The notes under the pieces: generated by a model
What the model was told of the DNA's origin: nothing
The model's input: the letters and a program-made list of their open reading frames with translations, nothing else
Databases searched by the model: none
In this document: positions 8,853 to 18,359 of the stretch, in pieces
How the letters are laid out: every line of letters begins with the position of its first letter
Position numbering within the stretch: position 1 is the stretch's first letter
Program-made: the position numbers and the translations under genes
Origin: an uncultured Erythrobacter sp.
GTDB taxonomy: Bacteria > Pseudomonadota > Alphaproteobacteria > Sphingomonadales > Sphingomonadaceae
Direction of reading: 5' to 3'
NCBI GenBank assembly: GCA_947488755.1
Contig: CANLAD010000001.1
Location: forward strand, 1,192,247-1,256,246
DNA: 64,000 nucleotides

Positions 8853-9820
8853 CAGTCCAGCTCTCCGCGCTGCCTTCTGATCTCGAACCATTTCGCGACC
8901 GCCTCGTTGTGTTCGGCCAGCGTCGCGTTGAACTCGTGCCCGCCCGTTCCGTCGGCAACCATGTAAAGGTAGCCGTGATCCTCGGGATCCAGCACCGCTG
9001 CGATGCTCTCCCGACCAGGATTGGTGATCGGCCCCCGGGGCAATCCGGCCATAGAATAGGTGTTGTAATCATTGACGGCGTCGATTTCGGAGCGGCGGAT
9101 GCGGCGTCCCAGCGGCTTGCCTTGCGTGATCGGATAGATGATCGTCGGATCGGCCTGCAACATGATCCCTTCGCGCAGCCGGTTCGAATAGAGGCCCGCG
9201 ACGGTGCGCCGTTCTTCGGGAACGCCGCTCTCTTTTTCGACGATCGAAGCGAGGATGATGGCTTCTTCCGGGCTGTCCACGGCGATATCCGGCGCGCGAT
9301 TGGCCCAGGCTTCTGCCAGATAGGCGTCCATCGCCTCCTGCATCTGCGCAACGATTTCGCCGCGCGGTTGCCCGCGTTCGTAGGCGTAGGTGTCGGGCAG
9401 GATCGAGCCCTCTTCGGGCACGTCGATCTCGCCAGTCAGCAATTCCTCCGCCATCAATCGCTCCCAGACAAGGATCGAGGGCAGCCCTTCAGGAATGGTG
9501 ACGAAGCGGCGAATGACATCGCCCGACTGGAACGCCGTCAGGATCTCACCCTGGTCCATGCCCGGCTCCAAGCGAAACTCGCCCGCCTGGATCGGATCGT
9601 CCGACCCGAACAATCGTGCACGCAACAGAAAGCCGTCGGCCGAATTGATATGGCCCTGTTCCTCCAGGTTCGCCGCGACCGCACTGAGCGAAGCGCCGCT
9701 CGGGATGATGAAGGGCGCCGGCTCCTCGATCGTCGCCTCACCGAGGAAGGATTGCGCCGCAACCAGCCCGCCCGCCGCCAGAACGAGAAGGGCGACCAGA
9801 ACAAGTCCCAGCCGCTTCAC
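8852..9820 (-). CDS. mltG: endolytic murein transglycosylase MltG
   Basis: 322 residues from a GTG at 9820, four bases after the fabF stop. This start is preferred over an ATG at 9868 that would lie inside fabF. One N-terminal membrane helix (VLVALLVLAAGGLVAA) is followed by a LysM-like/YceG domain. The catalytic segment ILASIVEKESGVPEER contains the conserved Glu, and PITNPGRESIAAVL and DPEDHGYLYMV are further YceG signatures. MltG cleaves nascent glycan strands at the inner membrane and sets their length. The close coupling with fabF and acpP is a common alphaproteobacterial order. Confidence 0.93.
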   Translation of the reverse strand: MKRLGLVLVALLVLAAGGLVAAQSFLGEATIEEPAPFIIPSGASLSAVAANLEEQGHINSADGFLLRARLFGSDDPIQAGEFRLEPGMDQGEILTAFQSGDVIRRFVTIPEGLPSILVWERLMAEELLTGEIDVPEEGSILPDTYAYERGQPRGEIVAQMQEAMDAYLAEAWANRAPDIAVDSPEEAIILASIVEKESGVPEERRTVAGLYSNRLREGIMLQADPTIIYPITQGKPLGRRIRRSEIDAVNDYNTYSMAGLPRGPITNPGRESIAAVLDPEDHGYLYMVADGTGGHEFNATLAEHNEAVAKWFEIRRQRGELD

Positions 9821-9824
9821 CGGA

Positions 9825-11084
9825 TCAGCCGACCTTCTGCATGATGAGCGATGCGTTGGTGCCGCCAAAGCCGAAGCTGTTGTTCAACACCGCATTCACT
9901 TCGCGCTTCTTCGCTTCGTGCGGGACGAGGTCGATGCCTTCGGTCCCCTCGTCCGGATCGTCCAGGTTGAGCGTGGGTGGCACGATACCGTCGCGCATGG
10001 CGAGCAGGCAGAACACCGCCTCGACCGCGCCCGCGCCGCCCAGCAGGTGACCGATGGCGCTCTTGGTCGAGCTCATCGACGCTCCACCCAGATCGTCGCC
10101 CAGCACGCGGCGGACCGCAGCCAATTCGATTGTGTCGGCCATCGTGCTGGTGCCGTGGGCGTTGACGTAGTCGATATCGCCCGGACCGAAGCCCGCTTTC
10201 TTCAAGGCCATGCGCATCGCCAGCTCCGCACCTTTGCCCTCGGGATGAGGGGCGGTGACGTGATAAGCGTCGCCCGACAGGCCATAGCCGGTGACTTCGC
10301 CGTAGATCGTTGCGCCGCGCGCTTTCGCCCGCTCATATTCCTCGAGCACGACTACGCCCGCGCCCTCGCCCATGACGAAGCCCTCGCGCGCCTTGTCGTA
10401 GGGGCGGCTCGCTTCGGTAGGGCGATCGTTGAAGCCTGTGTTGAGCGCGCGCGCTTGAGCGAAACCGGCAATGCCGAGCGGGTTCACGGTGGCTTCCGCC
10501 CCGCCTGCCAGCATAACATCGGCATCGTCCATCGCGATCATCCGTGCGGCGTCGCCAATCGAGTGCGCGCCGGTCGAACACGCCGTCACGACCGCGTGGT
10601 TCGGCCCCATGAAGCCATATTTGATCTGCACCTGCCCGGTGACGAGGTTGATGAGCCGCCCGTGGACGAAGTGCGGGCTGACTCGGCCCGGCCCGCGCTC
10701 GTGCAAGTTGACGCTTTCCAGTTCGATACCTGGAAGCCCGCCGATACCCGCACCGATCGAACAGCCGGTGCGCTCCTTCTCGGCATCGGTCATGTCGGTA
10801 AGGCCGGCATCTTCGAGCGCTTGCCCGGCGGCATCGATGCCGTAGACGATGAAGGGATCGACCTGGCGCTGGATCTTGTGATCGACCCGCTTGTCCGGAT
10901 CGAAGCCCCATTCGTGATCCTTCGGCTTTACCTCGCAAGCGATCTTGCATTTGTGCGCTTCGGCATCGAACCGCGTGATCGGGCCCGCGCCGCTTTTCCC
11001 GGCGATAAGGTTTTGCCAAGTCGTCTCGACATCGCCGCCCAGCGGCGTCACGAGGCCCAGTCCGGTTACGACAACCCGCCGCAT
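9825..11084 (-). CDS. fabF: 3-oxoacyl-ACP synthase II
   Basis: 419 residues. The start at MRRVVVTGLG (11084) fits the family; an ATG 18 bases upstream is less likely. The condensing-enzyme triad is present: C169 in VTACSTGAH, H310 in NAHGTST and H346 in KSAIGHLLGG. The enzyme elongates acyl-ACP with malonyl-ACP in type II fatty acid synthesis. It follows acpP (ends 11263) in the same direction, with a repeat-rich spacer between them, and leads into mltG. Confidence 0.96.
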   Translation of the reverse strand: MRRVVVTGLGLVTPLGGDVETTWQNLIAGKSGAGPITRFDAEAHKCKIACEVKPKDHEWGFDPDKRVDHKIQRQVDPFIVYGIDAAGQALEDAGLTDMTDAEKERTGCSIGAGIGGLPGIELESVNLHERGPGRVSPHFVHGRLINLVTGQVQIKYGFMGPNHAVVTACSTGAHSIGDAARMIAMDDADVMLAGGAEATVNPLGIAGFAQARALNTGFNDRPTEASRPYDKAREGFVMGEGAGVVVLEEYERAKARGATIYGEVTGYGLSGDAYHVTAPHPEGKGAELAMRMALKKAGFGPGDIDYVNAHGTSTMADTIELAAVRRVLGDDLGGASMSSTKSAIGHLLGGAGAVEAVFCLLAMRDGIVPPTLNLDDPDEGTEGIDLVPHEAKKREVNAVLNNSFGFGGTNASLIMQKVG

Positions 11085-11173
11085 ACAATTCTCCAAATGC
11101 AACAGGGCCGAAGAGAAACAGGCCCAGACCCGTCGGGGCTGAGCCTGTCAACGCCCCGTTCTGTCTTTACGCG

Positions 11174-11240
11174 CTTGTCGACAGGAAAACGCCTTTCGAC
11201 AAGGCACCCCTAAGCTTCGCTATCGGCTCAGGGTGAACGG
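11174..11240. repeat. REP-like inverted repeat between acpP and fabF
   Basis: An 8-bp perfect inverted repeat (CTTGTCGA at 11174-11181, TCGACAAG at 11196-11203) is followed by GCTCAGGGTGAACGG at 11226-11240. Together these parts resemble the TTCGACAAG...GCTCAGGGTGAACGG palindromes found in many copies in sphingomonad genomes, here split by about 20 extra bases. Such units are usually intergenic and can act as mRNA stabilisers or terminators. The repeat family assignment is from memory of the motif and was not searched. Confidence 0.5.
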
Positions 11241-11262
11241 TTCTGATGGGAACAGGGAAAGC

Positions 11263-11499
11263 TTAGCTCTTGTGTTCCTCGACATACTTGGTCGCATCGC
11301 CGACCGTGGTAATCTTTTCCGCGGCATCGTCGGGAATTTCTACACCGAATTCCTCTTCGAATGCCATGACCAGTTCGACGATATCGAGGCTGTCGGCGCC
11401 CAGATCGTCGATGAAGCTCGCATCCTGCGTGACCTTGTCGCTCTCGACGCCAAGGTGTTCGACGACGATCTTCTGTACGCGGTCGGCCGTATCGCTCAT
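11263..11499 (-). CDS. acpP: acyl carrier protein
   Basis: 78 residues, strongly acidic. The start at [10 protein letters not shown] (11499) gives the usual ACP length; an upstream in-frame ATG at 11565 would add an untypical 22 residues. The phosphopantetheine attachment site is S37 in [14 protein letters not shown] carries growing acyl chains between the Fab enzymes. It sits just upstream of fabF, the usual partner. Confidence 0.97.
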   Translation of the reverse strand: MSDTADRVQKIVVEHLGVESDKVTQDASFIDDLGADSLDIVELVMAFEEEFGVEIPDDAAEKITTVGDATKYVEEHKS

Positions 11500-11828
11500 G
11501 TGGTTCCCTCTCAAACTGGGTTTTCGGTTGGCCCCGGCCCTAATGGCCGCTTCGACCAAGCGCAAGTCAAGATACGTTCACTTTCCCGCGCACCCGAGAG
11601 CCTGCGCGTGACAAAAACCCGCCAAGTTCCGCCAGCGATGACTAACGACGGCCAATCAATGGGCGAAATACTGTGAAATCAGCGTATTATTCGGCATTAC
11701 TGTCAGAACACCGCAGCTGATGAACGGTTCACCGACCAGAGCGGACCGATCAGCTGGTCAGTCCGTTATGTTATTGAAAGCACGGCGCACTCGGCGTCGC
11801 AAACGAACAAGAACTATTTAGGAGTACC
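11500..11828. other. divergent intergenic region between acpP and the DUF2383 gene
   Basis: 329 bases with no supported gene. It must contain the acpP promoter on the minus strand. On the plus strand it holds a candidate stress-sigma promoter for the DUF2383 gene (11743-11767). Nothing else was recognised. Confidence 0.5.
11743..11767 (+). promoter_or_regulatory. candidate EcfG (general stress) promoter for the DUF2383 gene
   Basis: GGACC (11743) and CGTT (11764) are separated by 16 bases, one mismatch from the alphaproteobacterial EcfG consensus GGAAC-N16/17-CGTT. The predicted start of transcription lies about 55 bases before the gene. The mismatch makes this weaker than the CsbD promoter. 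Confidence 0.4.
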
Positions 11829-12263
11829 ATGACCAACATCAACACTTTCAAGACGCTTACACAATACACTTTTGATTCGGTGGAAGGCTATCGCAACGCG
11901 ATGGAAAAGGCAGACAGCCCCACACTTCGCAGCGCGCTTGAGCGCCGCCTTAGCAGTCGCCAGCAGACCTTTTCGAAGATGAATACCGCACTCACCAATC
12001 TGGGTGAGGAACCAATTTCGAGCGCCAGCACCGTCGGCTCGGGACATCAGGTATGGCTCAAGGTCGTCTCTGCATTCGAAAACAATGACGAAGCAGCGGC
12101 CGAGCATGTCGAAACAGGCGAAGATTATCTCGTCGATCAGTTCCGCGATGCGTTGAAGGATAACGAATTCGATGCTGCCCTACGTCCGATCGTGGAAGAT
12201 GCCTACAACGAAATCAAGGCAGGCGAGCGTTTCACCGATATGCTTGAGAAGCAATACTCGTAA
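11829..12263 (+). CDS. PA2169-type four-helix-bundle stress protein (DUF2383)
   Basis: 144 residues, predicted all-helical, with an excellent ribosome site (AGGAG before ATG). The pattern FKTLTQYTFDSVEGYRNAME, then ALERRLSSRQQTF, then VVSAFENNDEAAAEHVETGE matches the ferritin-like DUF2383 family. The function of this family is not firmly known, though members are often induced under general stress. A candidate EcfG promoter upstream fits that. A strong hairpin terminator lies 160 bases downstream. Confidence 0.8.
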   Translation: MTNINTFKTLTQYTFDSVEGYRNAMEKADSPTLRSALERRLSSRQQTFSKMNTALTNLGEEPISSASTVGSGHQVWLKVVSAFENNDEAAAEHVETGEDYLVDQFRDALKDNEFDAALRPIVEDAYNEIKAGERFTDMLEKQYS

Positions 12264-12420
12264 CGCATAGATTTGGTTGGGTAAGCCCTGACAGGTGAAC
12301 CAATCTCGCAAGCGGGGACTTGCGACCAAGCGTAGAGCGCGGATCGGTCTGGAAAGCTCAAGGCAGCTACCGCCGTTCACGCGCTCCGCTCGGAAAGTCC
12401 TACAACGGCAGTTCCCAATC

Positions 12421-12459
12421 AAAAGGATGCTCACCTCATGGGGTCGGGCATCCTTTTTT
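12421..12459. terminator. rho-independent terminator between DUF2383 gene and aspS
   Basis: AAAAGGATGC and GCATCCTTTT form a perfect 10-bp inverted repeat with a 17-base loop, followed by a T run (and an A run on the other side). It lies between two convergent genes and could serve both directions. Confidence 0.85.
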
Positions 12460-12471
12460 CATGTCGGCACA

Positions 12472-14295
12472 TCAGGTTTCGGCGTCAGTCGACTTCGTAA
12501 GATCCGGCGTGGGCTGCGCCTTTTGTGCGGGCTCCATCAAACGCAGATGCAGCTCACGCAGTTGCTGCGGCTCGGCCTTGGACGGCGCACCCATCATCAG
12601 GTCTTCGCCCTTCTGGTTCATCGGGAATGCGATGACTTCGCGGATCGCCTCCTCACCAGCCAGCAGCATCACAATGCGATCGATCCCAGGCGCGGAACCA
12701 CCATGCGGCGGCGCGCCCAGTTTGAACGCCTCGATCATGCCAGAAAACTCGCGATCGACGTCCTCCTTCGCATAGCCTGCGATCTCGAACGCCTTGTACA
12801 TGATGTCAGGCCGGTGGTTACGGATCGCGCCGGATGACAGCTCATATCCGTTGCACACGATGTCGTATTGCCACGCCTTGATCTCGAGCGGGTCCATCGT
12901 CTCCAGCGCATCCATCTCGCCCTGCGGCATTGAGAAAGGATTGTGGCTGAAGTCGATCTTCTTCGCCTCATCGTCATATTCGTACATCGGAAAATCGACG
13001 ATCCAGCAGAACTTGAAGCACCCTTCCTCGATCAGGCCGAGCTGCTCGCCAACCTGTGTGCGCGCAGCGCCTGCGAGACGCGCGGCGTCCTTCTCCTTGC
13101 CCGCAGCGAAGAACAGGCCGTCATTAGGGCCAAGGCCAAGCTCGTTATAGAGCTCTTCCATCCGCTCCGGACCGTGGTTCTTTGCGATCGGCCCGCCGAA
13201 TTCGCCGCCCTTTCGCGTGACATAACCAAGGCCAGCAAAGCCTTCGCCGCGTGCCCAATTGTTCATGTCATCGAAGAACTTGCGGCTCTTCTCGTTGGTC
13301 TTGGGCGCCGGGATCACACGGACCACCCCGCCCCCGCCGACGATCTTTTCAAACAGGCCGAAGCCGGATTTCTCGAAGTGACCCGTCACATCGTTGATGA
13401 TGAGAGGGTTGCGCAGGTCCGGTTTATCGCTGCCATATTTGAGCATCGCCTCGGCATAGGGAATGCGGGGAAATTCACCCGCGGGCGTCACGGTCTTGCC
13501 GCCCGAGAATTCCTCGAACGTGCCCGCCAGGACGGGTTCGAGCGCCTGGAACACGTCTTCCTGCGTGACAAAGCTCATCTCGAAATCGAGTTGGTAGAAT
13601 TCGAGGCTGCGATCGGCGCGCAGGTCTTCGTCGCGAAAGCATGGCGCGATCTGGAAATAGCGGTCGAACCCGCTGACCATCAGCATCTGCTTGAACATCT
13701 GCGGCGCCTGAGGGAGCGCGTAGAAGCGGTTGGGCTGCATCCGGCTGGGCACGAGGAAATCGCGCGCGCCTTCCGGGCTGGAAGCGGTGAGGATCGGGGT
13801 CTGGAATTCGGTGAATCCGATCTCGGTCATGCGGCGCCTGAGCGAGCCGATAACTTGGCTGCGCAGAACGATATTGCGATGCATCGTTTCGCGTCGAAGG
13901 TCGAGGAAACGGTATTTGAGGCGAATATCCTCGGGATAATCCTGCTCGCCTGCAACCGGCATCGGCAGTTCTTCCGCCGCACTCTGCACCGTGATCGAGC
14001 GCGCAAACACCTCGATCTCGCCGGTCGGCAGGTCCGCGTTCACAGTTTCCGGCGTGCGCGCCTTCACCTCGCCGTCGATCGTGACCACGGACTCGGCCCG
14101 CAGCTTCTCCAGCGTGGCGAGCGCCGGGCTATCCTCGTCCGCGACGACCTGCGTGATGCCGTAATGATCGCGCAGATCCACGAACAGCACGCCGCCATGG
14201 TCACGCTTGCGATGCATCCAGCCCGACAGGCGGACGGTCTCGCCAACATTTTCAGCGGAAAGCTGCGCGCAGGTGTGGGTACGATAGGCGTGCAT
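12472..14295 (-). CDS. aspS: aspartyl-tRNA synthetase
   Basis: 607 residues, the usual bacterial length. An N-terminal OB-fold anticodon-binding domain ([20 protein letters not shown]) is followed by the class II catalytic core. Motif 2 is visible as [18 protein letters not shown] and motif 3 as [13 protein letters not shown] near the C-terminus. A bacterial insertion (GAD) domain occupies about 290-410. It charges tRNA-Asp; in bacteria lacking asparaginyl-tRNA synthetase it may also charge tRNA-Asn, which cannot be decided here. It is transcribed alone, ending at a shared terminator. Confidence 0.97.
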   Translation of the reverse strand: MHAYRTHTCAQLSAENVGETVRLSGWMHRKRDHGGVLFVDLRDHYGITQVVADEDSPALATLEKLRAESVVTIDGEVKARTPETVNADLPTGEIEVFARSITVQSAAEELPMPVAGEQDYPEDIRLKYRFLDLRRETMHRNIVLRSQVIGSLRRRMTEIGFTEFQTPILTASSPEGARDFLVPSRMQPNRFYALPQAPQMFKQMLMVSGFDRYFQIAPCFRDEDLRADRSLEFYQLDFEMSFVTQEDVFQALEPVLAGTFEEFSGGKTVTPAGEFPRIPYAEAMLKYGSDKPDLRNPLIINDVTGHFEKSGFGLFEKIVGGGGVVRVIPAPKTNEKSRKFFDDMNNWARGEGFAGLGYVTRKGGEFGGPIAKNHGPERMEELYNELGLGPNDGLFFAAGKEKDAARLAGAARTQVGEQLGLIEEGCFKFCWIVDFPMYEYDDEAKKIDFSHNPFSMPQGEMDALETMDPLEIKAWQYDIVCNGYELSSGAIRNHRPDIMYKAFEIAGYAKEDVDREFSGMIEAFKLGAPPHGGSAPGIDRIVMLLAGEEAIREVIAFPMNQKGEDLMMGAPSKAEPQQLRELHLRLMEPAQKAQPTPDLTKSTDAET

Positions 14296-14485
14296 CTAAA
14301 CTTGTGTCCTGTTCGAAGATAAGGCGCTAGGGCGTGCCGGCTTTGGTAAGCGCGCCGCTCGTCGCAGCGGACCGCCCGGCATGGGCGCGCTAACAGGCTA
14401 TGCCTCCCGTTTTGTCAAGGCGTGCGGGCGGAAATGGGGAGCGATCCCGATGGGCGGCACTCCGCCTAAGCAGCGATGGTAGACG

Positions 14486-15688
14486 ATGAAAATCCACGAC
14501 CTGATTACAACAACCGATGCTCTGACCGACCTTTGCGAGCGGCTCGCCAAATCCGAATTCGTCGCCGTCGATACCGAATTCATGCGCGAGAACACCTATT
14601 GGCCAGAGCTGTGCCTGGTCCAGATAGCCAACACGGAGGAAGCCGCCGCAATCGATCCGCTGGCGGACGGGATCGATCTCACTCCGCTGCTCGACCTGAT
14701 GACCGACAATGAGGATGTGCTGAAAATCTTCCACGCTGGCGGGCAGGATATCGAGATCATCGTCAATCTGACCGGCAAGACGCCGCATCCGGTCTTCGAT
14801 ACGCAGATCGCGATGATGGCGGTCAGCCAGTCGGAGCAGATCGGCTATGCCAACCTCGTCGATGCGTGGCTCAATATCCAGATCGACAAGGGCGCGCGCT
14901 TTACCGACTGGAGCCGCCGCCCGCTGACCGATCGGCAGATCGAATACGCGATCGGTGATGTCACGCACCTGTCGAAGATCTTCCCCAAGCTGCTGAAAAA
15001 ACTCATCAAGACCGGTCGCGGCGCGTGGCTGGATGCGGAGATGGAGAAGCTGGCCGATCCGTCGAATTACGTGATCGACCCCGACACGGTGTGGAAGCGC
15101 ATTCGCTCACCAGGTCGCAATCCGCAGGTGCTCGGACGGATGAAGGCGCTCGCCGCGTGGCGCGAGGGAGAGGCGCAGCACAAGAACATTCCGCGCGGCC
15201 GGATCGTGCGCGATGAAACGCTGGCCGACATCGCCAGTCATCCGCCCAAGAAACAGGCGGACCTGGCGAAGGTTCGAGGCCTCTCGAATGCCTGGAAGGA
15301 CAACGATATCGGCAAGCGCATGATGCAGGTGATCGAGGACGCGGAGCCGCTGCCCAAATCGGAAATGCCCGCGAAGATGAAGCGTGGCGCGCCGCTGGGC
15401 AAGGAAGGCGCGCTGGTCGCCGATCTGCTCAAGCTGCTGCTCAAGATCCGCGCGCGCGAGATCGACGTTGCCAGCCGCCTGCTGACCCGTGCGGACGAGA
15501 TGGAAGCGCTCGCCGCGGGAGTGCGCGACCTCAAAGTGCTCAAGGGGTGGCGCTATGATGTGTTCGGTCGCGACGCGCTCGAACTGGTGGAAGGTCGTCT
15601 GGCCTTTGCCGTGAAGGACGGCAGGCTCGCCATGACCCATATCGACGACATGCAGGCGAGCATGGAAGAGGGGATGGCGGAAGGGTGA
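14486..15688 (+). CDS. rnd: ribonuclease D
   Basis: 400 residues. The DEDD exonuclease core begins with FVAVDTEF (D29, E31), continues with FHAGGQDIEI, and ends with RQIEYAIGDVTHL carrying the last Asp. Two HRDC domains follow (about 200-390). RNase D trims 3' ends of tRNA precursors and other small RNAs. Its stop overlaps the GTG start of oxyR (GTGA), so the two are translationally coupled. Confidence 0.95.
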   Translation: MKIHDLITTTDALTDLCERLAKSEFVAVDTEFMRENTYWPELCLVQIANTEEAAAIDPLADGIDLTPLLDLMTDNEDVLKIFHAGGQDIEIIVNLTGKTPHPVFDTQIAMMAVSQSEQIGYANLVDAWLNIQIDKGARFTDWSRRPLTDRQIEYAIGDVTHLSKIFPKLLKKLIKTGRGAWLDAEMEKLADPSNYVIDPDTVWKRIRSPGRNPQVLGRMKALAAWREGEAQHKNIPRGRIVRDETLADIASHPPKKQADLAKVRGLSNAWKDNDIGKRMMQVIEDAEPLPKSEMPAKMKRGAPLGKEGALVADLLKLLLKIRAREIDVASRLLTRADEMEALAAGVRDLKVLKGWRYDVFGRDALELVEGRLAFAVKDGRLAMTHIDDMQASMEEGMAEG

Positions 15689-16581
15689 GCACCTACCTTC
15701 CCACGATCAAGCAGCTGCAATACCTCGTCGCGCTCAGCGAACACGGCCATTTCGGGCGCGCGGCTGAGGCGAGTTTCGTGTCGCAATCGACGCTGTCGGC
15801 AGGCATTCGCGAGCTTGAGTCGCTGCTCGGCGTCACCCTGGTCGAACGCTCGCGCCGGGTGGTGCGCTTCACGGCTTTGGGCAAGCAGGTGGTGGCGAAG
15901 GCCAACAAATTGCTGCGCGAGGCGGAAGAGCTATCCGACCTCGTTCAGGCTGCGGGCAAGCCATTGTCGGGCGAGCTTCGCATGAGCGTGATCCCTACGA
16001 TCGCGCCATTCTTGCTGCCGCGCATCCTGCCGCGCCTGCGCGCCGAGCGGCCGGATCTCGAACTGCTGCTGCGCGAAGAAACGAGCCAGGACGCGCTGGA
16101 ATCCCTGCATCACGGGCGCTCGGATTGCGTGCTGCTCGCCCTGCCCTTCGATACCGGTGACGCCGCCTTCGAGCATATCGCCGACGATCCGCTTTACGTG
16201 GCCTTCCCGAAGGACGATCCGCGCGACCCGCCTGCCTCGATCCCGCCCGAGATGATCGATAATGGGCGTCTGCTGCTGCTGGAAGACGGACATTGCCTGC
16301 GCGACCATGCGCTTGCCGCCTGCAACCGCGCCGAATTGCGAGCGAGCGCGAGCATGATCGCGACCAGCCTGCACACGCTCGTCCAGATGGTCGACAATGC
16401 GCTGGGCCTCACCATGCTGCCCGAAATGGCGATCGAGGCCGGGATACTGGAGGGAACCGACGTGGTTGCGCGGCCGGTGGAGAGCGAAACCGCCAAGCGC
16501 GAGATCGTGCTGGTCTGGCGCAAGAACTCCCCGCGCGAGGCGGACTTTCAGCTGCTCGCGGAAGAGCTTCGAGCGGGGTGA
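15685..16581 (+). CDS. oxyR: hydrogen-peroxide-sensing LysR regulator OxyR
   Basis: 298 residues starting at a GTG that overlaps the rnd stop. The N-terminal winged helix (about 9-65) contains FGRAAEASFVSQSTLS, a LysR-type recognition helix. In the sensor domain, EDGHCLRDHALAAC carries two cysteines (C204 and C213) with the spacing of the peroxide-reactive pair of E. coli OxyR (199/208). This identifies it as OxyR rather than a generic LysR protein. It activates catalase and other peroxide defences, but no target is obvious next to it, and it shares a transcript with rnd. Confidence 0.92.
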   Translation: MSTYLPTIKQLQYLVALSEHGHFGRAAEASFVSQSTLSAGIRELESLLGVTLVERSRRVVRFTALGKQVVAKANKLLREAEELSDLVQAAGKPLSGELRMSVIPTIAPFLLPRILPRLRAERPDLELLLREETSQDALESLHHGRSDCVLLALPFDTGDAAFEHIADDPLYVAFPKDDPRDPPASIPPEMIDNGRLLLLEDGHCLRDHALAACNRAELRASASMIATSLHTLVQMVDNALGLTMLPEMAIEAGILEGTDVVARPVESETAKREIVLVWRKNSPREADFQLLAEELRAG

Positions 16582-16584
16582 CCC

Positions 16585-17346
16585 GTGCAAGCGCCGCTGC
16601 CCCCAGCGATTGAGGCCTATCTGGGCCGGGTGGTCGAACGCTTCGAAGGGGTGCTCGGCGAAAAACTGACCGGACTTTATCTGCATGGTTCGGCTGTACA
16701 ATCGGATTTTCAGGCGGATCGCAGCGACTTGGACCTCTTGGCCCTGGTTTCTAACGCTCTGAGCGAAAGCGAACGCAGCGATTTGATTGCTCAGCTTTCC
16801 CACAGCGCTCACACCGTGCCAGCCGTAGGGCTGGAGCTTATCATTTGCCGTTCGGAAGCCGCCCGCGCGCCGATGCTTGAGTATCCGTTCGTGTTCGCGC
16901 TTTCGACAGGCCGGGTCTGGGGGGCGCAAGTCGAGGCGGCAGGCACGTGCAGCGATCTCGTCGTCCACGCCGAGCTTTGCCGACAACAGGCGCGGGCACT
17001 GGTGGGACCGCCCGCAGCAAAGATTTTCGCGCCCACCCCCCGCAGCCTCTTGCACAGCGCGATGATCGCAGAGCTGCGCTGGCATCAGCATAACCTTTCG
17101 GAAAAAGCCGCTGCGCTTTGGGATGCGAACGCCGTACTGAACGCCGCGCGATCGGTGCATGCGGCGAATACGGGCCGGATCGTGTCGAAAACGCAAGGCG
17201 GTCAATGGTGGCTGGAACGCCATCCCTGCGACGATCTTGTGACCAAAGCGCTCGCCCGTCGCGGCGGAGCGCGAGCCGAGCCGCTCGCACGTGAGTACGT
17301 GCGCGCATTTCTTGACCGTGCAATCTGCGTGATCGAGCGCTTGTAG
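16585..17346 (+). CDS. AadA-like nucleotidyltransferase
   Basis: 253 residues from a GTG three bases after oxyR. The N-terminal nucleotidyltransferase motif is LYLHGSAVQSDFQADRSDLD (G35-S36, D48, D50). The C-terminal helical domain contains HSAMIAELRWHQ and SKTQGGQWWLERHP, similar to the DUF4111 half of ANT(3'')-type streptomycin/spectinomycin adenylyltransferases. Overall length matches that family. It may be an intrinsic aminoglycoside-modifying enzyme, but the substrate is not shown by sequence alone. It is chromosomal and appears to be the third gene of an rnd-oxyR transcript, not part of a resistance cassette. Confidence 0.75.
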   Translation: MQAPLPPAIEAYLGRVVERFEGVLGEKLTGLYLHGSAVQSDFQADRSDLDLLALVSNALSESERSDLIAQLSHSAHTVPAVGLELIICRSEAARAPMLEYPFVFALSTGRVWGAQVEAAGTCSDLVVHAELCRQQARALVGPPAAKIFAPTPRSLLHSAMIAELRWHQHNLSEKAAALWDANAVLNAARSVHAANTGRIVSKTQGGQWWLERHPCDDLVTKALARRGGARAEPLAREYVRAFLDRAICVIERL

Positions 17347-17384
17347 GCAACGCCGCCCATCAGTCGAATCAAGCGGGGACAAAG

Positions 17385-17415
17385 AAAAGGGGCGAGCCGT
17401 CACCGGCCCGCCCCC
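17385..17415 (-). terminator. rho-independent terminator of the OmpA-family gene
   Basis: Read on the minus strand, a GC-rich hairpin (GGGGCGGGCC with GGCTCGCCCC) is followed by TTTTC. It lies 20 bases past the stop of the OmpA-family gene. Confidence 0.75.
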
Positions 17416-17435
17416 TTCCTCGATAATCGCGTGAA

Positions 17436-18359
17436 TTAGCCGCCCGGTGACTCAATCCCTTCGACACTCTTGCTGACCAGCACGTTCACCGCGACGCGGC
17501 GGTTCTGTGCCTTGCCCTGAGGCGTCGTATTGTCCGCTGCCGGATCGGCTTCGGCCATGCCGGTCGGGGTCAGCATCCGCCAGGGCTTCCATCCGCATTG
17601 CTGCTGCAGGAAGTTGGTCACGCGGCCCGCGCGCTTCTCGCTCAGCTCTTGATTGATCTCGTAACTGCCGGTCGAATCGGTGTAGCCGACCACCAACAGC
17701 AGTGCGTTATCGGTCGATTCAGCCTGAGCGGCGGCATTGCACAGCTCGTTGCGAGCCTGCGCCGAGAGTTGATATTCGCCCGTGTCGAAATAGACGTTGG
17801 TGGTGCCCATCACGTTATACTGATCGATATCGCCGAAACGACCACGTAGAGCCTGCGTTGCAACCGCATTGCGTTCGATCGCCGCGCCCTGCTCACCGAA
17901 TTTCTGCGAGGTGCCGGTCTGGATCATCCGTGCTGTTTCCAGATCGCTCGACTTCATCTTCACTTCGCTGGCGACAAGGCCGTTGTTCCACGCCACGGTC
18001 TCGATCTCGACCGGCACGCCGTTGAGCAGTTCATCAGCGGTGAGCATGTTGCGGGCAAGGCCAAGGAAGCCGCCGCTCGACTTGATTTCGGTCCCGGCGC
18101 TCAAAGTCACCAGAGTGCTCGTCCCGTCAGGCGAAGTCACTTCGATCTTCGCGCCATCGCGCGCGGAGATGAAGCCTTCGACATCTGGCCCTTCGGCCAT
18201 GCCGGACAGATCGGCAGGCGCATCGCCATAAACCGTGGTGAGAACCTGCTCATCCGTGCCATCCGCATCGGTGGTCCAGTCCTGTTCCTGCGCGATGGCC
18301 GGGGTGGTAAGCAGCGCTGCGAGCGCAAATGACATGGGAAGTCTAGACATAGGTTTCAT
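17436..18359 (-). CDS. OmpA-family outer-membrane/periplasmic protein
   Basis: 307 residues. The ATG at 18359 has AAAGGA six bases upstream and begins a signal peptide (MKPMSRLPMSFALAALLTTP, cleavage near AIAQ). A frame open to 18482 upstream is not used. The middle region (about 50-180) is acidic and not recognised. The C-terminal OmpA peptidoglycan-binding domain (about 185-300) shows VYFDTGEYQLS, VVGYTDSTGS and NRRVAVNVL. The protein probably links outer envelope structures to peptidoglycan. It stands alone with its own terminator. Confidence 0.85.
   Translation of the reverse strand: MKPMSRLPMSFALAALLTTPAIAQEQDWTTDADGTDEQVLTTVYGDAPADLSGMAEGPDVEGFISARDGAKIEVTSPDGTSTLVTLSAGTEIKSSGGFLGLARNMLTADELLNGVPVEIETVAWNNGLVASEVKMKSSDLETARMIQTGTSQKFGEQGAAIERNAVATQALRGRFGDIDQYNVMGTTNVYFDTGEYQLSAQARNELCNAAAQAESTDNALLLVVGYTDSTGSYEINQELSEKRAGRVTNFLQQQCGWKPWRMLTPTGMAEADPAADNTTPQGKAQNRRVAVNVLVSKSVEGIESPGG

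Noticed and set aside
9390..11213. 607-codon open frame on the plus strand opposite mltG and fabF
   Set aside because: It is antisense to two clear genes; its translation has no domains and skewed composition typical of shadow frames in GC-rich DNA.
12943..14322. 459-codon open frame opposite aspS
   Set aside because: Antisense shadow of a well-identified gene, with no recognisable motifs.
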